Origin: Enterococcus sp. DIV0212c
GTDB taxonomy: Bacteria > Bacillota > Bacilli > Lactobacillales > Enterococcaceae
DNA: 36,155 nt
Assembly: GCF_017377505.1 (NCBI RefSeq)
Contig: NZ_JAFREN010000032.1
Location: 1-36,155, forward strand
Reading direction: 5' to 3'
Shown: positions 23,873 to 32,138 of the stretch, piece by piece
Position numbering within the stretch: the first letter of the stretch is position 1
How the letters are laid out: the number at the start of each line of letters is the position of its first letter
Notes under the pieces: generated by a model
The model's input: only the letters and a program-made list of their open reading frames with translations
Told to the model about the DNA's origin: nothing
The model's database searches: none
Made by a program: the position numbers and the translations under genes

Positions 23873-23995
23873 TCAGCTATACCTCCCATTTCCCCAAAGT
23901 AACCCATAAATTTCTCCTTGATAAACTTCCAGACTACAATCAGCTAAAACACTCTTATCCTCGTACGATGTATATACACTTTTGATTTTGATCAT
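23873..23995 (-). pseudogene. Remnant of an ABC transporter ATPase gene (first 30-odd codons plus tail)
   Basis: A 40-codon frame starts at an ATG after AAAAGGAGTG and reads MIKIKSVYTSYEDKSVLAD, then CSLEVYQGEIYGLLWGNGRYS and stop. The first 33 residues are the classic N-terminus of an ABC ATPase (I.nV..SY.dk.VL.d.sl.v..GEIYGLL). Where the Walker A GPNGAGKST should follow, the sequence jumps to WGNGRYS and stops directly before the permease ATG. The simplest reading is an internal deletion of most of the gene with its junction near 23890-23897, leaving the ribosome site for the permease. There is no nucleotide-binding function left. Confidence 0.8.
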
Positions 23996-24011
23996 TCAAT
24001 ACACTCCTTTT

Positions 24012-24028
24012 ACATACTAACGGTATGT
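24012..24028. promoter_or_regulatory. TetR operator 1 before the ABC remnant
   Basis: A 17-bp inverted repeat, ACATAC-N5-GTATGT, immediately upstream of the AAAAGGAG of the remnant ATPase. The same half-sites occur at 24054-24070 and 24758-24774. Confidence 0.8.
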
Positions 24029-24053
24029 ATTAATCTAAAAAAAATATACTCTT

Positions 24054-24070
24054 ACATACTTTCGGTATGT
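24054..24070. promoter_or_regulatory. TetR operator 2 before the ABC remnant
   Basis: The second ACATAC-N5-GTATGT palindrome, exactly 42 bp (about four helical turns) from operator 1, so both lie on the same DNA face. A candidate -10, TATATT on the minus strand, lies between the two sites; no convincing -35 was found. Confidence 0.8.
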
Positions 24071-24104
24071 ATTATGCAAAAAATAAAAACACATTAACGC
24101 ATTT

Positions 24105-24743
24105 TTATTTTTTTATCGCTCTAAACATAGTCATGGCATCCTGAATATACTCCTCATCAATTAAAGGAAAGTTTACACCATCATATAACATTTTAAAAAA
24201 CTGAAGTTTGTTTAAAAGATCATTTTCATTCATTTTATAAAGTGAAGGAGCTAACCAGATATTGGTTGAAAGTACAATCAATTCAGCAATTTCTTGAGGG
24301 TAATCTGTTTTGATTGATCCATCTTCGATCCCTTCTTCTACCAAAACTTTGATATAAGGAATAATATTCGTAAAAGCTTCTGCATATAATTCCCCAATAA
24401 TCCTAGGATTAGTAATCAGTGATTTTGCAGAAAAGGCTATTTTTTGATGTTCTAACGCCTGCAAACTCATCGAATTGATCTTCCTTATTTTTTCAAACCC
24501 ACTTATACCTTTCATAGACTCAATTTGACTCGTTACACCTATCGCATATCTTTTCTCTAAAATAGTATTAAAGATTTCTTCTTTCGATTTAAAATGATGG
24601 TAAATAACCCCTTTGGTCAATCCACCTAAATTATCTACAATATCCTGAATCGTTGTATGATCATAGCCTTTTTCTAAAAAAAGTTGCTCTGATACATTCA
24701 ATATCTTCTTCACTGTTTCCTCTGGATACTTATTTCGCGCCAT
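24105..24743 (-). CDS. TetR/AcrR family transcriptional regulator
   Basis: A 212-aa repressor. The N-terminal TetR helix-turn-helix spans about residues 8-54 (ETVKKILNVSEQLFLEKGYDHT, then TTIQDIVDNLGGLTKGVIYHHF, the typical recognition region ending YHHFKSKEEI). The rest is an all-helical ligand and dimer domain of the usual length. The start MARNKYPEET is chosen after GGAGGGGAACTT; the longer frame would include its own promoter and operator. A palindromic site overlaps its transcription start and two more sit before the ABC remnant, so it likely represses itself and the permease operon. The inducer is unknown. Confidence 0.9.
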   Translation of the reverse strand: MARNKYPEETVKKILNVSEQLFLEKGYDHTTIQDIVDNLGGLTKGVIYHHFKSKEEIFNTILEKRYAIGVTSQIESMKGISGFEKIRKINSMSLQALEHQKIAFSAKSLITNPRIIGELYAEAFTNIIPYIKVLVEEGIEDGSIKTDYPQEIAELIVLSTNIWLAPSLYKMNENDLLNKLQFFKMLYDGVNFPLIDEEYIQDAMTMFRAIKK

Positions 24744-24757
24744 AAGTTCCCCTCCAT

Positions 24758-24803
24758 ACATACCGTTAGTATGTATAATATCTGAAAGAATCACTTATGT
24801 CAA
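24758..24803 (-). promoter_or_regulatory. tetR promoter with overlapping operator 3
   Basis: On the minus strand, -35 TTGACA (24798-24803) and -10 TATTAT (24775-24780) are separated by 17 bp. The operator ACATACTAACGGTATGT (24758-24774) begins right after the -10 and covers the transcription start, a standard autorepression layout. Confidence 0.85.
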
Positions 24804-24826
24804 ATTTTTTTAGTTTTACATGAAAA

Positions 24827-24870
24827 AAGTGAGTGCAACAAAACCTTGTAACGTTTTGTTGCACTCACTT
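24827..24870. terminator. Terminator behind mgtE
   Basis: An 18-bp perfect stem, AAGTGAGTGCAACAAAAC (24827-24844) with its complement (24853-24870). On the minus strand it is followed by TTTTTTCATG. It ends the relQ-nadK-rluA-mgtE transcript. Confidence 0.9.
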
Positions 24871-24900
24871 AATATTCAACATTTTAGCTTCGTTTTTTTA

Positions 24901-26262
24901 TTATACAAAATACTGCATAAAAAGGCTGGCGATATTAAAATAAATCAGTACACTGGTCAGATCACTCAGCGTAGTAATAAACGGACCACTGGCGACTGCC
25001 GGATCAAAACCTAGCTTATCCATCAGCATAGGAATCAAGCTTCCGGCCAAATTAGCTACCGTAATGGCACAAAGCATGGCCATTCCAATTACAAATCCTA
25101 ATGGGAAATTATGCTGCCAAATTCCAACAACGATAAAAATTGCTACCCCCGTCACCGCACCTGTCACTAAACCTGTTAATACTTCACTCATGATCAAACG
25201 GCCAAAATTATTATCTTTTTCGTCTGATACAGCTAGTCTCCTAACTGCCACGGCTAATGATTGTGTCCCAGCATTTCCTGCCGTTCCTGTGATCAATGAA
25301 ATAAATACAGCTAAAATACTTGCTTCACTAACTAATTCTTCATAATGGCTAATCAAAGTAGCTGTAGACATTCCTAAAAATAATAATGTTATTAGCCAAG
25401 GCAGGCGTTTTGAAGCAGCTTTAATAGGATTTTCACTGACCTCTTCCACGTTAACCCCAGCTAAACCAGAATAATCACTAGCAGCTTCATCATCAATAAC
25501 ATCAATGATATCATCAACTGTTACGATCCCTAAAAGGTGATCGTCATAATCTGTAACTGGTAAAGCTAAGAAATCATAATCCCGAATCGTTTGCGCAACG
25601 TCCTCTTGATCATCCCCTACATGGACCGAAATAACCCGCTCACTCAATACATCGGCAATCATTGTATCGTCATCATTTACGATCAAATCACGTAAAGAAA
25701 TAACCCCGACTAAATGATTTTCCTGATCTACTACATAAACGTAATAAATGGTTTCAGCCACATCAGCCTGGTTTTTCAATACATACATGGCAGAACGAAC
25801 GGTTTGATTCGCAACAATAGAAACGAATTCTGTTGTCATGATCGATCCTGCTGTATCATCTTCATAATGCAGCAATTCTTTGATCTCACCAGCATCTTCT
25901 GTACTCATCAAACTTAGATATTTTGCTTTTTGCCCTTTATCAAGCATATTCAATAAATCAACTGCATTATCGGTGTACATCTCTGATAGCATTTCAGCTG
26001 CATAACTTGGACGCATTTCAGCGATGTAATCTTTCATGTTTTCATTATCTTCTTCGATAACATCAAACATATCCGCTAATTCTTTAGGAGATAAGTAACT
26101 GTAAATTTGCTTTCTATCAGCTTCATCAATTGATTGGTAGAATTGTCCCTGCTCATAAATATGGAGTGCTAAAAACAGTTCTCGAAATTCAGCCATTTGT
26201 TGTTTTTTTAGTTTTTCTAACAACAAAGAGAAATGCTCTTCCATTTCTTGCCCTTCATTCAC
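24901..26262 (-). CDS. mgtE: Magnesium transporter MgtE
   Basis: Homodimeric Mg2+ channel/transporter gated by cytosolic magnesium. The 453-aa product has the N domain of helical repeats (about 20-130), a pair of CBS domains (about 135-255; ISLRDLIVNDDDTMIADVL and IVTVDDIIDVIDDEAA), the connecting helix and five membrane segments (about 285-450), with the selectivity region GTAGNAGTQSLAVAVR near 330 and GPFITTLSDLTSVLIYF near the end. The start is GTG at 26262 after AAAGGAGAGG; an overlapping ATG is out of frame. It is the last gene of the relQ operon, 20 bp behind the pseudouridine synthase gene. Confidence 0.95.
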   Translation of the reverse strand: MNEGQEMEEHFSLLLEKLKKQQMAEFRELFLALHIYEQGQFYQSIDEADRKQIYSYLSPKELADMFDVIEEDNENMKDYIAEMRPSYAAEMLSEMYTDNAVDLLNMLDKGQKAKYLSLMSTEDAGEIKELLHYEDDTAGSIMTTEFVSIVANQTVRSAMYVLKNQADVAETIYYVYVVDQENHLVGVISLRDLIVNDDDTMIADVLSERVISVHVGDDQEDVAQTIRDYDFLALPVTDYDDHLLGIVTVDDIIDVIDDEAASDYSGLAGVNVEEVSENPIKAASKRLPWLITLLFLGMSTATLISHYEELVSEASILAVFISLITGTAGNAGTQSLAVAVRRLAVSDEKDNNFGRLIMSEVLTGLVTGAVTGVAIFIVVGIWQHNFPLGFVIGMAMLCAITVANLAGSLIPMLMDKLGFDPAVASGPFITTLSDLTSVLIYFNIASLFMQYFV

Positions 26263-26282
26263 ACATACCTCTCCTTTCTATA

Positions 26283-27176
26283 CTATAATCGATCGACAAT
26301 TTTTTTCATATCTTCTGCTAAAGGAGAAGTCAACTCTAAACGCTGTTTTGTAAACGGATGTATAAAACTCAATTGGCAGCAATGTAACGCTTGACGATCA
26401 ATCCCACTATCCATTTTACCACCATACATGTCATCACCCAACAAAGGACAACCAATCGCTTCAAAATGCACTCTGATCTGATGTGTTCTTCCAGTATGAA
26501 GTTGAATATTTACTAGCGCTTCATCATTTTTGCGTTTCATTAACCAATATTCTGTTTCTGCCTGTTGTCCAGTTTCGACTATTGTTCGCTTTAATATAGA
26601 AGATAAGTCGCGACCAATCGGAAGTTGTATAGTCGTATGCTCTTTTAAGTCAGATACATCGCCACCAACCAACGCTTGATAAATTTTGATCACTTCTTTT
26701 TTACGCAATTCCTGATCCAACATGGCATGCGCAAAACCATGCTTGGCAAACAACATCAAGCCTGTAGTATCTCTATCTAATCGAGTCACCACATGTATGA
26801 CTTGATTTTTGTAGCCTTGCGCTTTGTAGTAAGCTTTTACACGATTGGCCATCGTTCCATTAGGATGATATTGAGCGGGTATAGACGCCACACCTGTTGG
26901 CTTATTGACCACTAAGTAATGATCATCTTCAAAAACAATATCGATCGGCACATCATCAACAAGTAAAGTCTCGTGTTCCTTTTCATCAGGAATCGTGATT
27001 TTTACTTGATCACCATAGGATAATTTGAATAGTGCATTTTCGACAGACTGATTGACCTCTATTTTGCCTCCTTGAAACTTTACCTTTGCTAAAAGTCCTT
27101 TGGAGACACCTTGTTCTTTTAAAAAATATTTTACTTGTTGAGGTTCTTTTTTTTCTACTATCCAATTAAATTCCAT
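26283..27176 (-). CDS. RluA-family pseudouridine synthase (RluD/YjbO-like)
   Basis: A 297-aa RNA pseudouridine synthase. Residues 1 to about 60 form an S4-like N-terminal part and the catalytic domain follows. The motif RLDRDTTGL at 132-140 carries the catalytic Asp134, with Thr in place of the common Ser in RLDxxTSG. The C-terminal LHTGRTHQIRVHFEAIGCPLLGD is the second family signature. The Bacillus counterpart YjbO lies in the same gene order. Its target (23S rRNA or tRNA) is not certain. The start MEFNWIVEKKE is seven bases after the nadK stop; GTGAGGA within the end of nadK serves as ribosome site. Confidence 0.92.
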   Translation of the reverse strand: MEFNWIVEKKEPQQVKYFLKEQGVSKGLLAKVKFQGGKIEVNQSVENALFKLSYGDQVKITIPDEKEHETLLVDDVPIDIVFEDDHYLVVNKPTGVASIPAQYHPNGTMANRVKAYYKAQGYKNQVIHVVTRLDRDTTGLMLFAKHGFAHAMLDQELRKKEVIKIYQALVGGDVSDLKEHTTIQLPIGRDLSSILKRTIVETGQQAETEYWLMKRKNDEALVNIQLHTGRTHQIRVHFEAIGCPLLGDDMYGGKMDSGIDRQALHCCQLSFIHPFTKQRLELTSPLAEDMKKIVDRL

Positions 27177-27183
27177 TAATCTA

Positions 27184-27981
27184 TTAATCCTCACTAATAA
27201 AAGCGTCTTTTACTCGATGCCAAAAATGCATATGTCGGTATGAGGCAAAATGAATGCGCTCATCCGCAATTCGATAATAAATCGACTTGATATCATCTTG
27301 ATAAATATCCAATTGATCTACAGTAATTAAATAATCATTGCTTTCCTGAAGCTTGATTTCCACCCATTCAGTATGAGCAATCACGATCGGTGAACCTAAT
27401 GTTCTAAAAACCCGATTATTCAACGAAGCTATTTCAGCAAGTTGAAAAGCATTGATACTCGGATGCAACACTGCTCCGCCGATACTTTTGTTATAAGCGG
27501 TAGATCCTGTTGGTGTAGATACAGATAATCCGTCTCCACGAAATCGTTCAAAAAGTTCATCTTTGATAAACACATCTGCAACCATTGTACGATTCGCACG
27601 TTTGATCGTTGATTCATTCAATGCCAGAAAATGTTTATCTGGTTTATTACCATGAAAGCTGATTTTCACATCTAACAACGGATAACTAGTACTTTTTTCT
27701 TGGTGAACCAAAAGACTTTGTACTAGTTCTTCTAATTCATAATCACGCCAATCTGTATAAAAACCTAAGTGACCAGTGTGAACACCTAAAAAACTTACTT
27801 TATCCAACCGATGACTAAATCGATGAAACGCTGATAATAATGTACCGTCGCCGCCAATTGAAATAACAAGATCTGGCTGATGATCATCGATCTCGATTTT
27901 ATTCTTTTTCAAAAGCAGGAGCAAATGCCTGGTAACTTCATTAGATTTCTGTTCATGATTATGAACGATTGCTACTTTCAT
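27184..27981 (-). CDS. nadK: NAD kinase
   Basis: Phosphorylates NAD to NADP with ATP or polyphosphate; cytoplasmic, essential in most bacteria. At 265 aa it has the usual Firmicute length. GGDGT is at residues 43-47 (ISIGGDGTLLSAFH), the NE-containing motif ALNESTIKR near 117-125 and TPTGSTAYNKSIGGAVLHP near 152-170, both NAD-contacting. ATG follows AGGAGGAGTGAA. It sits 10 bp behind relQ and 7 bp before the pseudouridine synthase gene, the operon order known from enterococci. Confidence 0.96.
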   Translation of the reverse strand: MKVAIVHNHEQKSNEVTRHLLLLLKKNKIEIDDHQPDLVISIGGDGTLLSAFHRFSHRLDKVSFLGVHTGHLGFYTDWRDYELEELVQSLLVHQEKSTSYPLLDVKISFHGNKPDKHFLALNESTIKRANRTMVADVFIKDELFERFRGDGLSVSTPTGSTAYNKSIGGAVLHPSINAFQLAEIASLNNRVFRTLGSPIVIAHTEWVEIKLQESNDYLITVDQLDIYQDDIKSIYYRIADERIHFASYRHMHFWHRVKDAFISED

Positions 27982-27991
27982 TTCACTCCTC

Positions 27992-28672
27992 CTATTCTTT
28001 GTCTGACTCTTCTTTATTGTCCGTTAATCGTTGATAGTAATTATCTTTTGACTTGCCTCGTCCATGTGAGAAAAGATGTTGGGCTTCTTGAATTTCTTCA
28101 CGAATCGTCGACATTTCTTCATCTAATTGATAAGCAGCTTCGGCAGCTCGCTGCAGCCGCTCTTTCATTTCTTCTGGAAAAGCACCTTGATATTTATAAT
28201 TTAACGAATGTTCGATCGTCGCCCAAAAATTCATCGCTAATGTCCGAATTTGAATCTCAGCTAGAATCTTTTTTTCCCCTGTAATCAACTGGACAGGATA
28301 CTCGATCACTAAATGATAGGAACGATAACCACTCTCTTTTTTATTCGTGATGTAATCTCGCTCTTGAATGATCTTCAAGTCTTTTCTATTACGAATAATA
28401 TCTACTACCTGACGAATGTCTTCAACAAACTGACACATGATTCTAAGTCCTGCGATATCCTGCATTTCATCTTCTAAACGAGCTACTGGAATATTTCTTA
28501 ACGCAGCCTTAGTTAAAATACTATCTACTGGTTTTACACGACCAGTTACAAACTCAATAGGTGTATGTTTATTTTGCTCTCGAAACTGCTTGCGGATACC
28601 GCGCAGCTTGACTTTCATTTCTCCAACAGCCTGTTCATACGGTGCCAGAAAAAGCTCCCACTCTTTCTCCAT
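27992..28672 (-). CDS. relQ: Small alarmone synthetase RelQ
   Basis: A single-domain (p)ppGpp synthetase without hydrolase or regulatory domains; 226 aa, matching RelQ rather than RelP. Visible motifs: GRVKPVDSILTK near 44-55 (substrate-binding loop), EDEMQDIAGLRI near 67-78 with the conserved Asp72, YITNKKESGYRSYH near 107-120, and AEIQIRTLAMNFWATIEH at 138-155 with the catalytic Glu139. The start MEKEWELFLAPYEQ follows GAGGGATTAGG; upstream residues in the longer frame are not family-like. It heads the relQ-nadK-rluA-mgtE operon and is divergent from the CYTH gene. In enterococci RelQ makes basal alarmone. Confidence 0.95.
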   Translation of the reverse strand: MEKEWELFLAPYEQAVGEMKVKLRGIRKQFREQNKHTPIEFVTGRVKPVDSILTKAALRNIPVARLEDEMQDIAGLRIMCQFVEDIRQVVDIIRNRKDLKIIQERDYITNKKESGYRSYHLVIEYPVQLITGEKKILAEIQIRTLAMNFWATIEHSLNYKYQGAFPEEMKERLQRAAEAAYQLDEEMSTIREEIQEAQHLFSHGRGKSKDNYYQRLTDNKEESDKE

Positions 28673-28710
28673 CCTAATCCCTCTATTTCCTTGAATTTGA
28701 TTCACAGCTT

Positions 28711-28719
28711 ATTTTACCA
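28711..28719 (-). promoter_or_regulatory. relQ operon promoter (extended -10)
   Basis: TGGTAAAAT on the minus strand gives an extended -10; the -35 is poor. The start would lie near 28704, leaving a short leader. The 195-bp divergent gap to the CYTH gene shows no hairpin; TTGACG at 28805 may belong to the opposite promoter. Confidence 0.45.
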
Positions 28720-28867
28720 TAGAGCTGAGAAAAATAGGGTGATTTGAGAAATTGTATAAATTTTTTCGACAATAACGGATTTTTTAACTTCTAGTTCACT
28801 TTTCTTGACGTATAGGGGTAAAGTATGCAAAAATTGAATTAAAATTAAGAAAGTAGGGCAAAGATCA

Positions 28868-29452
28868 GTGAGTGAAAATTTAGAAATAGAATTTAAAACG
28901 TTATTATCTATTGAGGAGTTTTCGCATACAATTGACTACTTTCAATTAAAAGAAGATGATTTTTTTACACAAATCAATTATTATTTCGATTCAGCTGATT
29001 TTGAATTAAAAAAAAGACATAGCGGTCTAAGAGTTCGTATATTATCAAATAATGCAGAAATCACTTTAAAAATTCCTCAAGAAGTTGGTTTATTGGAAAT
29101 CAACGATACGCTGTCTATTGAAGAGGCACAACATATCGTTGACTCGGCTACATTTCCAGATTCAGGAAATGTTTTCAATAAGTTAACAACTTTAGGAATC
29201 AATAAAAATGATTTGCGTTTAATTGGCAGCTTAACAACTAAACGAGCAGAAAAAAAACTTCCCCAAGGTTTACTCGCGCTAGATGAAAGTTGGTATAACG
29301 AGCAGCATGATTTTGAATTGGAGTTAGAAGTTAGAGATGTGTCAAACGGCAAGAAAAATTTTCTTTCTTTATTGGATACTTTGGAAATCAAAGAATCCCC
29401 ATCGCCAAACAAAATCCAACGTATGATGTTAAGCTCAAAAGAGAAATATTAA
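28868..29452 (+). CDS. CYTH domain protein (YjbK-like)
   Basis: A 194-aa CYTH/triphosphate-tunnel protein; the fold binds triphosphates with divalent metal, and bacterial members often hydrolyse inorganic triphosphate, though many are unassigned. The hallmark ExExK is at residues 6-10 (LEIEFK). Tunnel strands with alternating charged residues follow: LRVRILSNNAEITLKIP, RLIGSLTTKRAEKKL and HDFELELEVRDV. The start is GTG at 28868 after GTAGGG; no nearby ATG is better. The Bacillus relative YjbK also sits next to the RelQ gene. Its link with alarmone metabolism is suggested by position only. Confidence 0.88.
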   Translation: MSENLEIEFKTLLSIEEFSHTIDYFQLKEDDFFTQINYYFDSADFELKKRHSGLRVRILSNNAEITLKIPQEVGLLEINDTLSIEEAQHIVDSATFPDSGNVFNKLTTLGINKNDLRLIGSLTTKRAEKKLPQGLLALDESWYNEQHDFELELEVRDVSNGKKNFLSLLDTLEIKESPSPNKIQRMMLSSKEKY

Positions 29453-29569
29453 GAAGTTATTATAGTAAAAACATATCATTTCATTTTTCCCGGATTTTCT
29501 GATAAATTAGGGACACTTAGTTGAGAAATGATGTCTAGTTGCAAAAGGGTCAAATTGGAGGAAGTATGA

Positions 29570-30220
29570 ATGATTGAAATCTATCTGTTCGTTAATCCTT
29601 TGGGGGGCATTTGTCTCAACGTAGAAAAGGATATTTTAAAATTGGTTGAAACTGAAAATAAAAAAATCCAGTTTCGCTTCATTCCGTTAGTGAATATGCG
29701 AACCATCAACCATCTTATAAAGTTATTTGAGATTCCAACACATGATATTGAACAACGCAATCAATTGTTTGAAGACATTTATTCAGCTGCATTAGATTAT
29801 AAAGCAGCACAATTACAAGGAAAGAAAAAAGGACGTCATTTACTTCTTGGTCTACAACAGGCTGTGGCAATAGAAGGCATCCCCTACTCTTTAGAATTAG
29901 CTGAAAAATTAGTAATAGAAGCTGGTGGCGATTTAGATATGTTTAAGGCAGATCGACAATCCGACTTTGTAAAAGAATCTTTTCAAACAGATCAACAAAT
30001 TGCTCGTGAAATGGGTATTGCAAAACACCCATCTGCCGTAGTTTACAATTATACATGTGATCGTGATTTCGGTGTACTAGTAGAAGACTGTGAATCAATG
30101 GATGAGATCAAAAAACTTTGTGAAACATCTGAAGATAATTTACAGTATTTTCATGAAAAATTCGAATTAAATCACTACAATGAGCCGCGTGTTCCACACG
30201 GACATTTACATTTACTTTAA
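29570..30220 (+). CDS. spxH: Spx-degradation adaptor SpxH (YjbH), DsbA-like
   Basis: Thioredoxin-fold (DsbA-like) adaptor that binds Spx and speeds its degradation by ClpXP. The 216-aa product starts MIEIYLFVNPLGGICLNVE. The position of the CxxC of Bacillus YjbH is here GGIC, leaving only Cys15, so a disulfide redox cycle at this site is not possible. Helical insertion and a conserved C-terminal KHPSAVVYNY segment (near 150) complete the fold. ATG follows GGAGG by eight bases; an earlier ATG in the leader is out of frame. It follows the CYTH gene by 117 bp. Its client Spx is encoded at 34324-34722 and its protease ATPase ClpX at 944-2197. Confidence 0.88.
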   Translation: MIEIYLFVNPLGGICLNVEKDILKLVETENKKIQFRFIPLVNMRTINHLIKLFEIPTHDIEQRNQLFEDIYSAALDYKAAQLQGKKKGRHLLLGLQQAVAIEGIPYSLELAEKLVIEAGGDLDMFKADRQSDFVKESFQTDQQIAREMGIAKHPSAVVYNYTCDRDFGVLVEDCESMDEIKKLCETSEDNLQYFHEKFELNHYNEPRVPHGHLHLL

Positions 30221-30228
30221 TTTTAAAG

Positions 30229-30280
30229 AACCAAATAAACAGCCCTCTGGATTAAACTTAGAGGGCTGTTTATTTGGTTT
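30229..30280. terminator. Bidirectional terminator between spxH and pepF
   Basis: A 20-bp perfect stem pairs the segment 30229-30248 (starting AACCAAATAAACAG) with 30260-30279. It has U-rich flanks on both strands and is shared by the convergent spxH and pepF. Confidence 0.92.
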
Positions 30281-30283
30281 ATT

Positions 30284-32101
30284 TTATTGTTCTAAAGTCT
30301 CTACTAGTTGTTCTAATTCATTCAATCTCGTTTCAAAAACAACCATAGCATCTTCAATATATTGCGGTTTAGTCATATCTACTCCCGCTTTTTTCATGAC
30401 TTCTATTGGATAATCGCTGCTGCCAGATTTCAAATAAGTTAAATATTTTTCCAAAGCATCTGGCTCATGTTCCAAGATTTTGTTTGCTAAAGCTGATGCT
30501 GCTGAAAAACCAGTCGCATACTGATACACATAGTAGTTGTAATAAAAATGAGGAATACGAGACCATTCTAACGCAATTTCTGGATCTTTCATTACTTCTG
30601 GACCGTAGTACTTTTCATTTAAATTCCCATAATACTCACTTAAATATTCGCTAGTTAAAGGGATTCCCTTAGCATCTTCAGTATGAATAAAATGCTCAAA
30701 CTCTGCAAATTGTGTTTGACGGAAAATCGTTCCTTTGAATCCATCCAAATAATGATTCAATACATAGGCACGTATACGAGGATCTGTTTCTGTTTCCAAG
30801 AGATATTCTGTCAAAAGATTTTCATTCGTTGTTGATGCAATTTCAGCTAAGAAAATTGAGTAATCGCCATAAACGTACGGTTGATTACTGCGAGTAAAAT
30901 AACTATGAACGCTGTGTCCCATTTCATGAACCAACGTATACAGTTGATCTAAACTATCATGCCAATTCATTAAAATATACGGCGCTGTATCATAAGCACC
31001 AGATGAATAGGCTCCACTGCGTTTTCCTTGATTTTCGATAACATCGATCCAACGATCCTTGAATGCTGTTTTAACTACATTTAGGTATTCTTCTCCTAAT
31101 GGATTCAACGCTGTAACTGCTTTTTCCTGTGCCTCTTCATAGCTATATCTAATGGATGCTTCCCCTAAAACAGGTGTATACATATCATACATATGAAGTT
31201 CATCCAAATTCAATAATCGCTTACGTAGTGATACATAACGATGCAGTAATGGTAACTTTTGATTCACCACATCTATTAATGTATCGTAGACACTTTCTGG
31301 AATATGATTGCCACTTAATGCAGCTTCTCTTGCAGAAGAATAGTTACGAACTTTCGCTTTATAATTATGAGCTTTAACATGAGAGCTTAATGTTTGAGCA
31401 AATGTATTTTTGAATTGTTCATAAACAGTATACAATCCTTTGAATGCTTTTTCTCGTACATCTCTATGTGTATTTTCCATTAACTGTCCATACACACCAT
31501 GAGTTAGTTGGATTTTTTCGCCATTTTCATTTTCAATTACTGGAAATTTTAAATCAGCATTGTTTAAGATAGAAAAAGTATTACTGGATGCTTCAAAAAT
31601 CTCACCCGCACCAGCCAATAGCGCTTCTTGATCAGCAGATAAAATATGTGGGCGTTCACTCAAGATATTCTCAATAAAATGACGGTAGGTTTCCAACTTC
31701 GTATTCTCGTCAAAATACCCCCAAACTTTCTCGTCATTTAAAGACAAGACTTCTGGTTCAAACCAAGCGACTGCTTCACTAGCCTGGGCTAATAAAGAAC
31801 TGGCTCTGGCGTATAACGCTTGATAAGTTGTGTTGGCAGTATCTTGATCATTTTTTAAATGAGCATAAACATAAATCACTTCTATTTTACGATAAACACT
31901 TAATAACATTTCAATACTGCTTAAAAATGCAGCACTGCCATTTCCTAGTGTTCCTTTAAACTGTTCAACTTCTTTTAATTCATCTGACAACGCTTGGAAT
32001 GCTTCATCAAACGCTTGATCATCTTTAAAAATTTTCGTCAAATCCCACGTTTTCTCTATTGGTAAACTTGAACGTTCTGGTAATTGTTTAGCGTCAGTCA
32101 T
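30284..32101 (-). CDS. pepF: Oligoendopeptidase F
   Basis: A cytoplasmic M3B-family zinc oligopeptidase that cuts medium-length peptides (about 7-17 residues). The 605-aa product has the catalytic HEMGH at residues 392-396 (LVHEMGHSVHSYF), with the third zinc ligand Glu in FLAEIASTTNENLL about 25 residues on. The N-terminal helical domain starts RSSLPIEKTWDLTKIF, a PepF signature. ATG follows AAAGGGGCAAA. It lies 37 bp behind coiA, the order conserved in Firmicutes, so it may be partly co-transcribed. Confidence 0.95.
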   Translation of the reverse strand: MTDAKQLPERSSLPIEKTWDLTKIFKDDQAFDEAFQALSDELKEVEQFKGTLGNGSAAFLSSIEMLLSVYRKIEVIYVYAHLKNDQDTANTTYQALYARASSLLAQASEAVAWFEPEVLSLNDEKVWGYFDENTKLETYRHFIENILSERPHILSADQEALLAGAGEIFEASSNTFSILNNADLKFPVIENENGEKIQLTHGVYGQLMENTHRDVREKAFKGLYTVYEQFKNTFAQTLSSHVKAHNYKAKVRNYSSAREAALSGNHIPESVYDTLIDVVNQKLPLLHRYVSLRKRLLNLDELHMYDMYTPVLGEASIRYSYEEAQEKAVTALNPLGEEYLNVVKTAFKDRWIDVIENQGKRSGAYSSGAYDTAPYILMNWHDSLDQLYTLVHEMGHSVHSYFTRSNQPYVYGDYSIFLAEIASTTNENLLTEYLLETETDPRIRAYVLNHYLDGFKGTIFRQTQFAEFEHFIHTEDAKGIPLTSEYLSEYYGNLNEKYYGPEVMKDPEIALEWSRIPHFYYNYYVYQYATGFSAASALANKILEHEPDALEKYLTYLKSGSSDYPIEVMKKAGVDMTKPQYIEDAMVVFETRLNELEQLVETLEQ

Positions 32102-32138
32102 ACTATTTGCCCCTTTACAAAATTATTTTTACATAGAT

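Noticed and set aside
27880..28284. 134-codon plus-strand frame opposite nadK and relQ
   Set aside because: It spans two convincing genes on the other strand and lacks a ribosome site.
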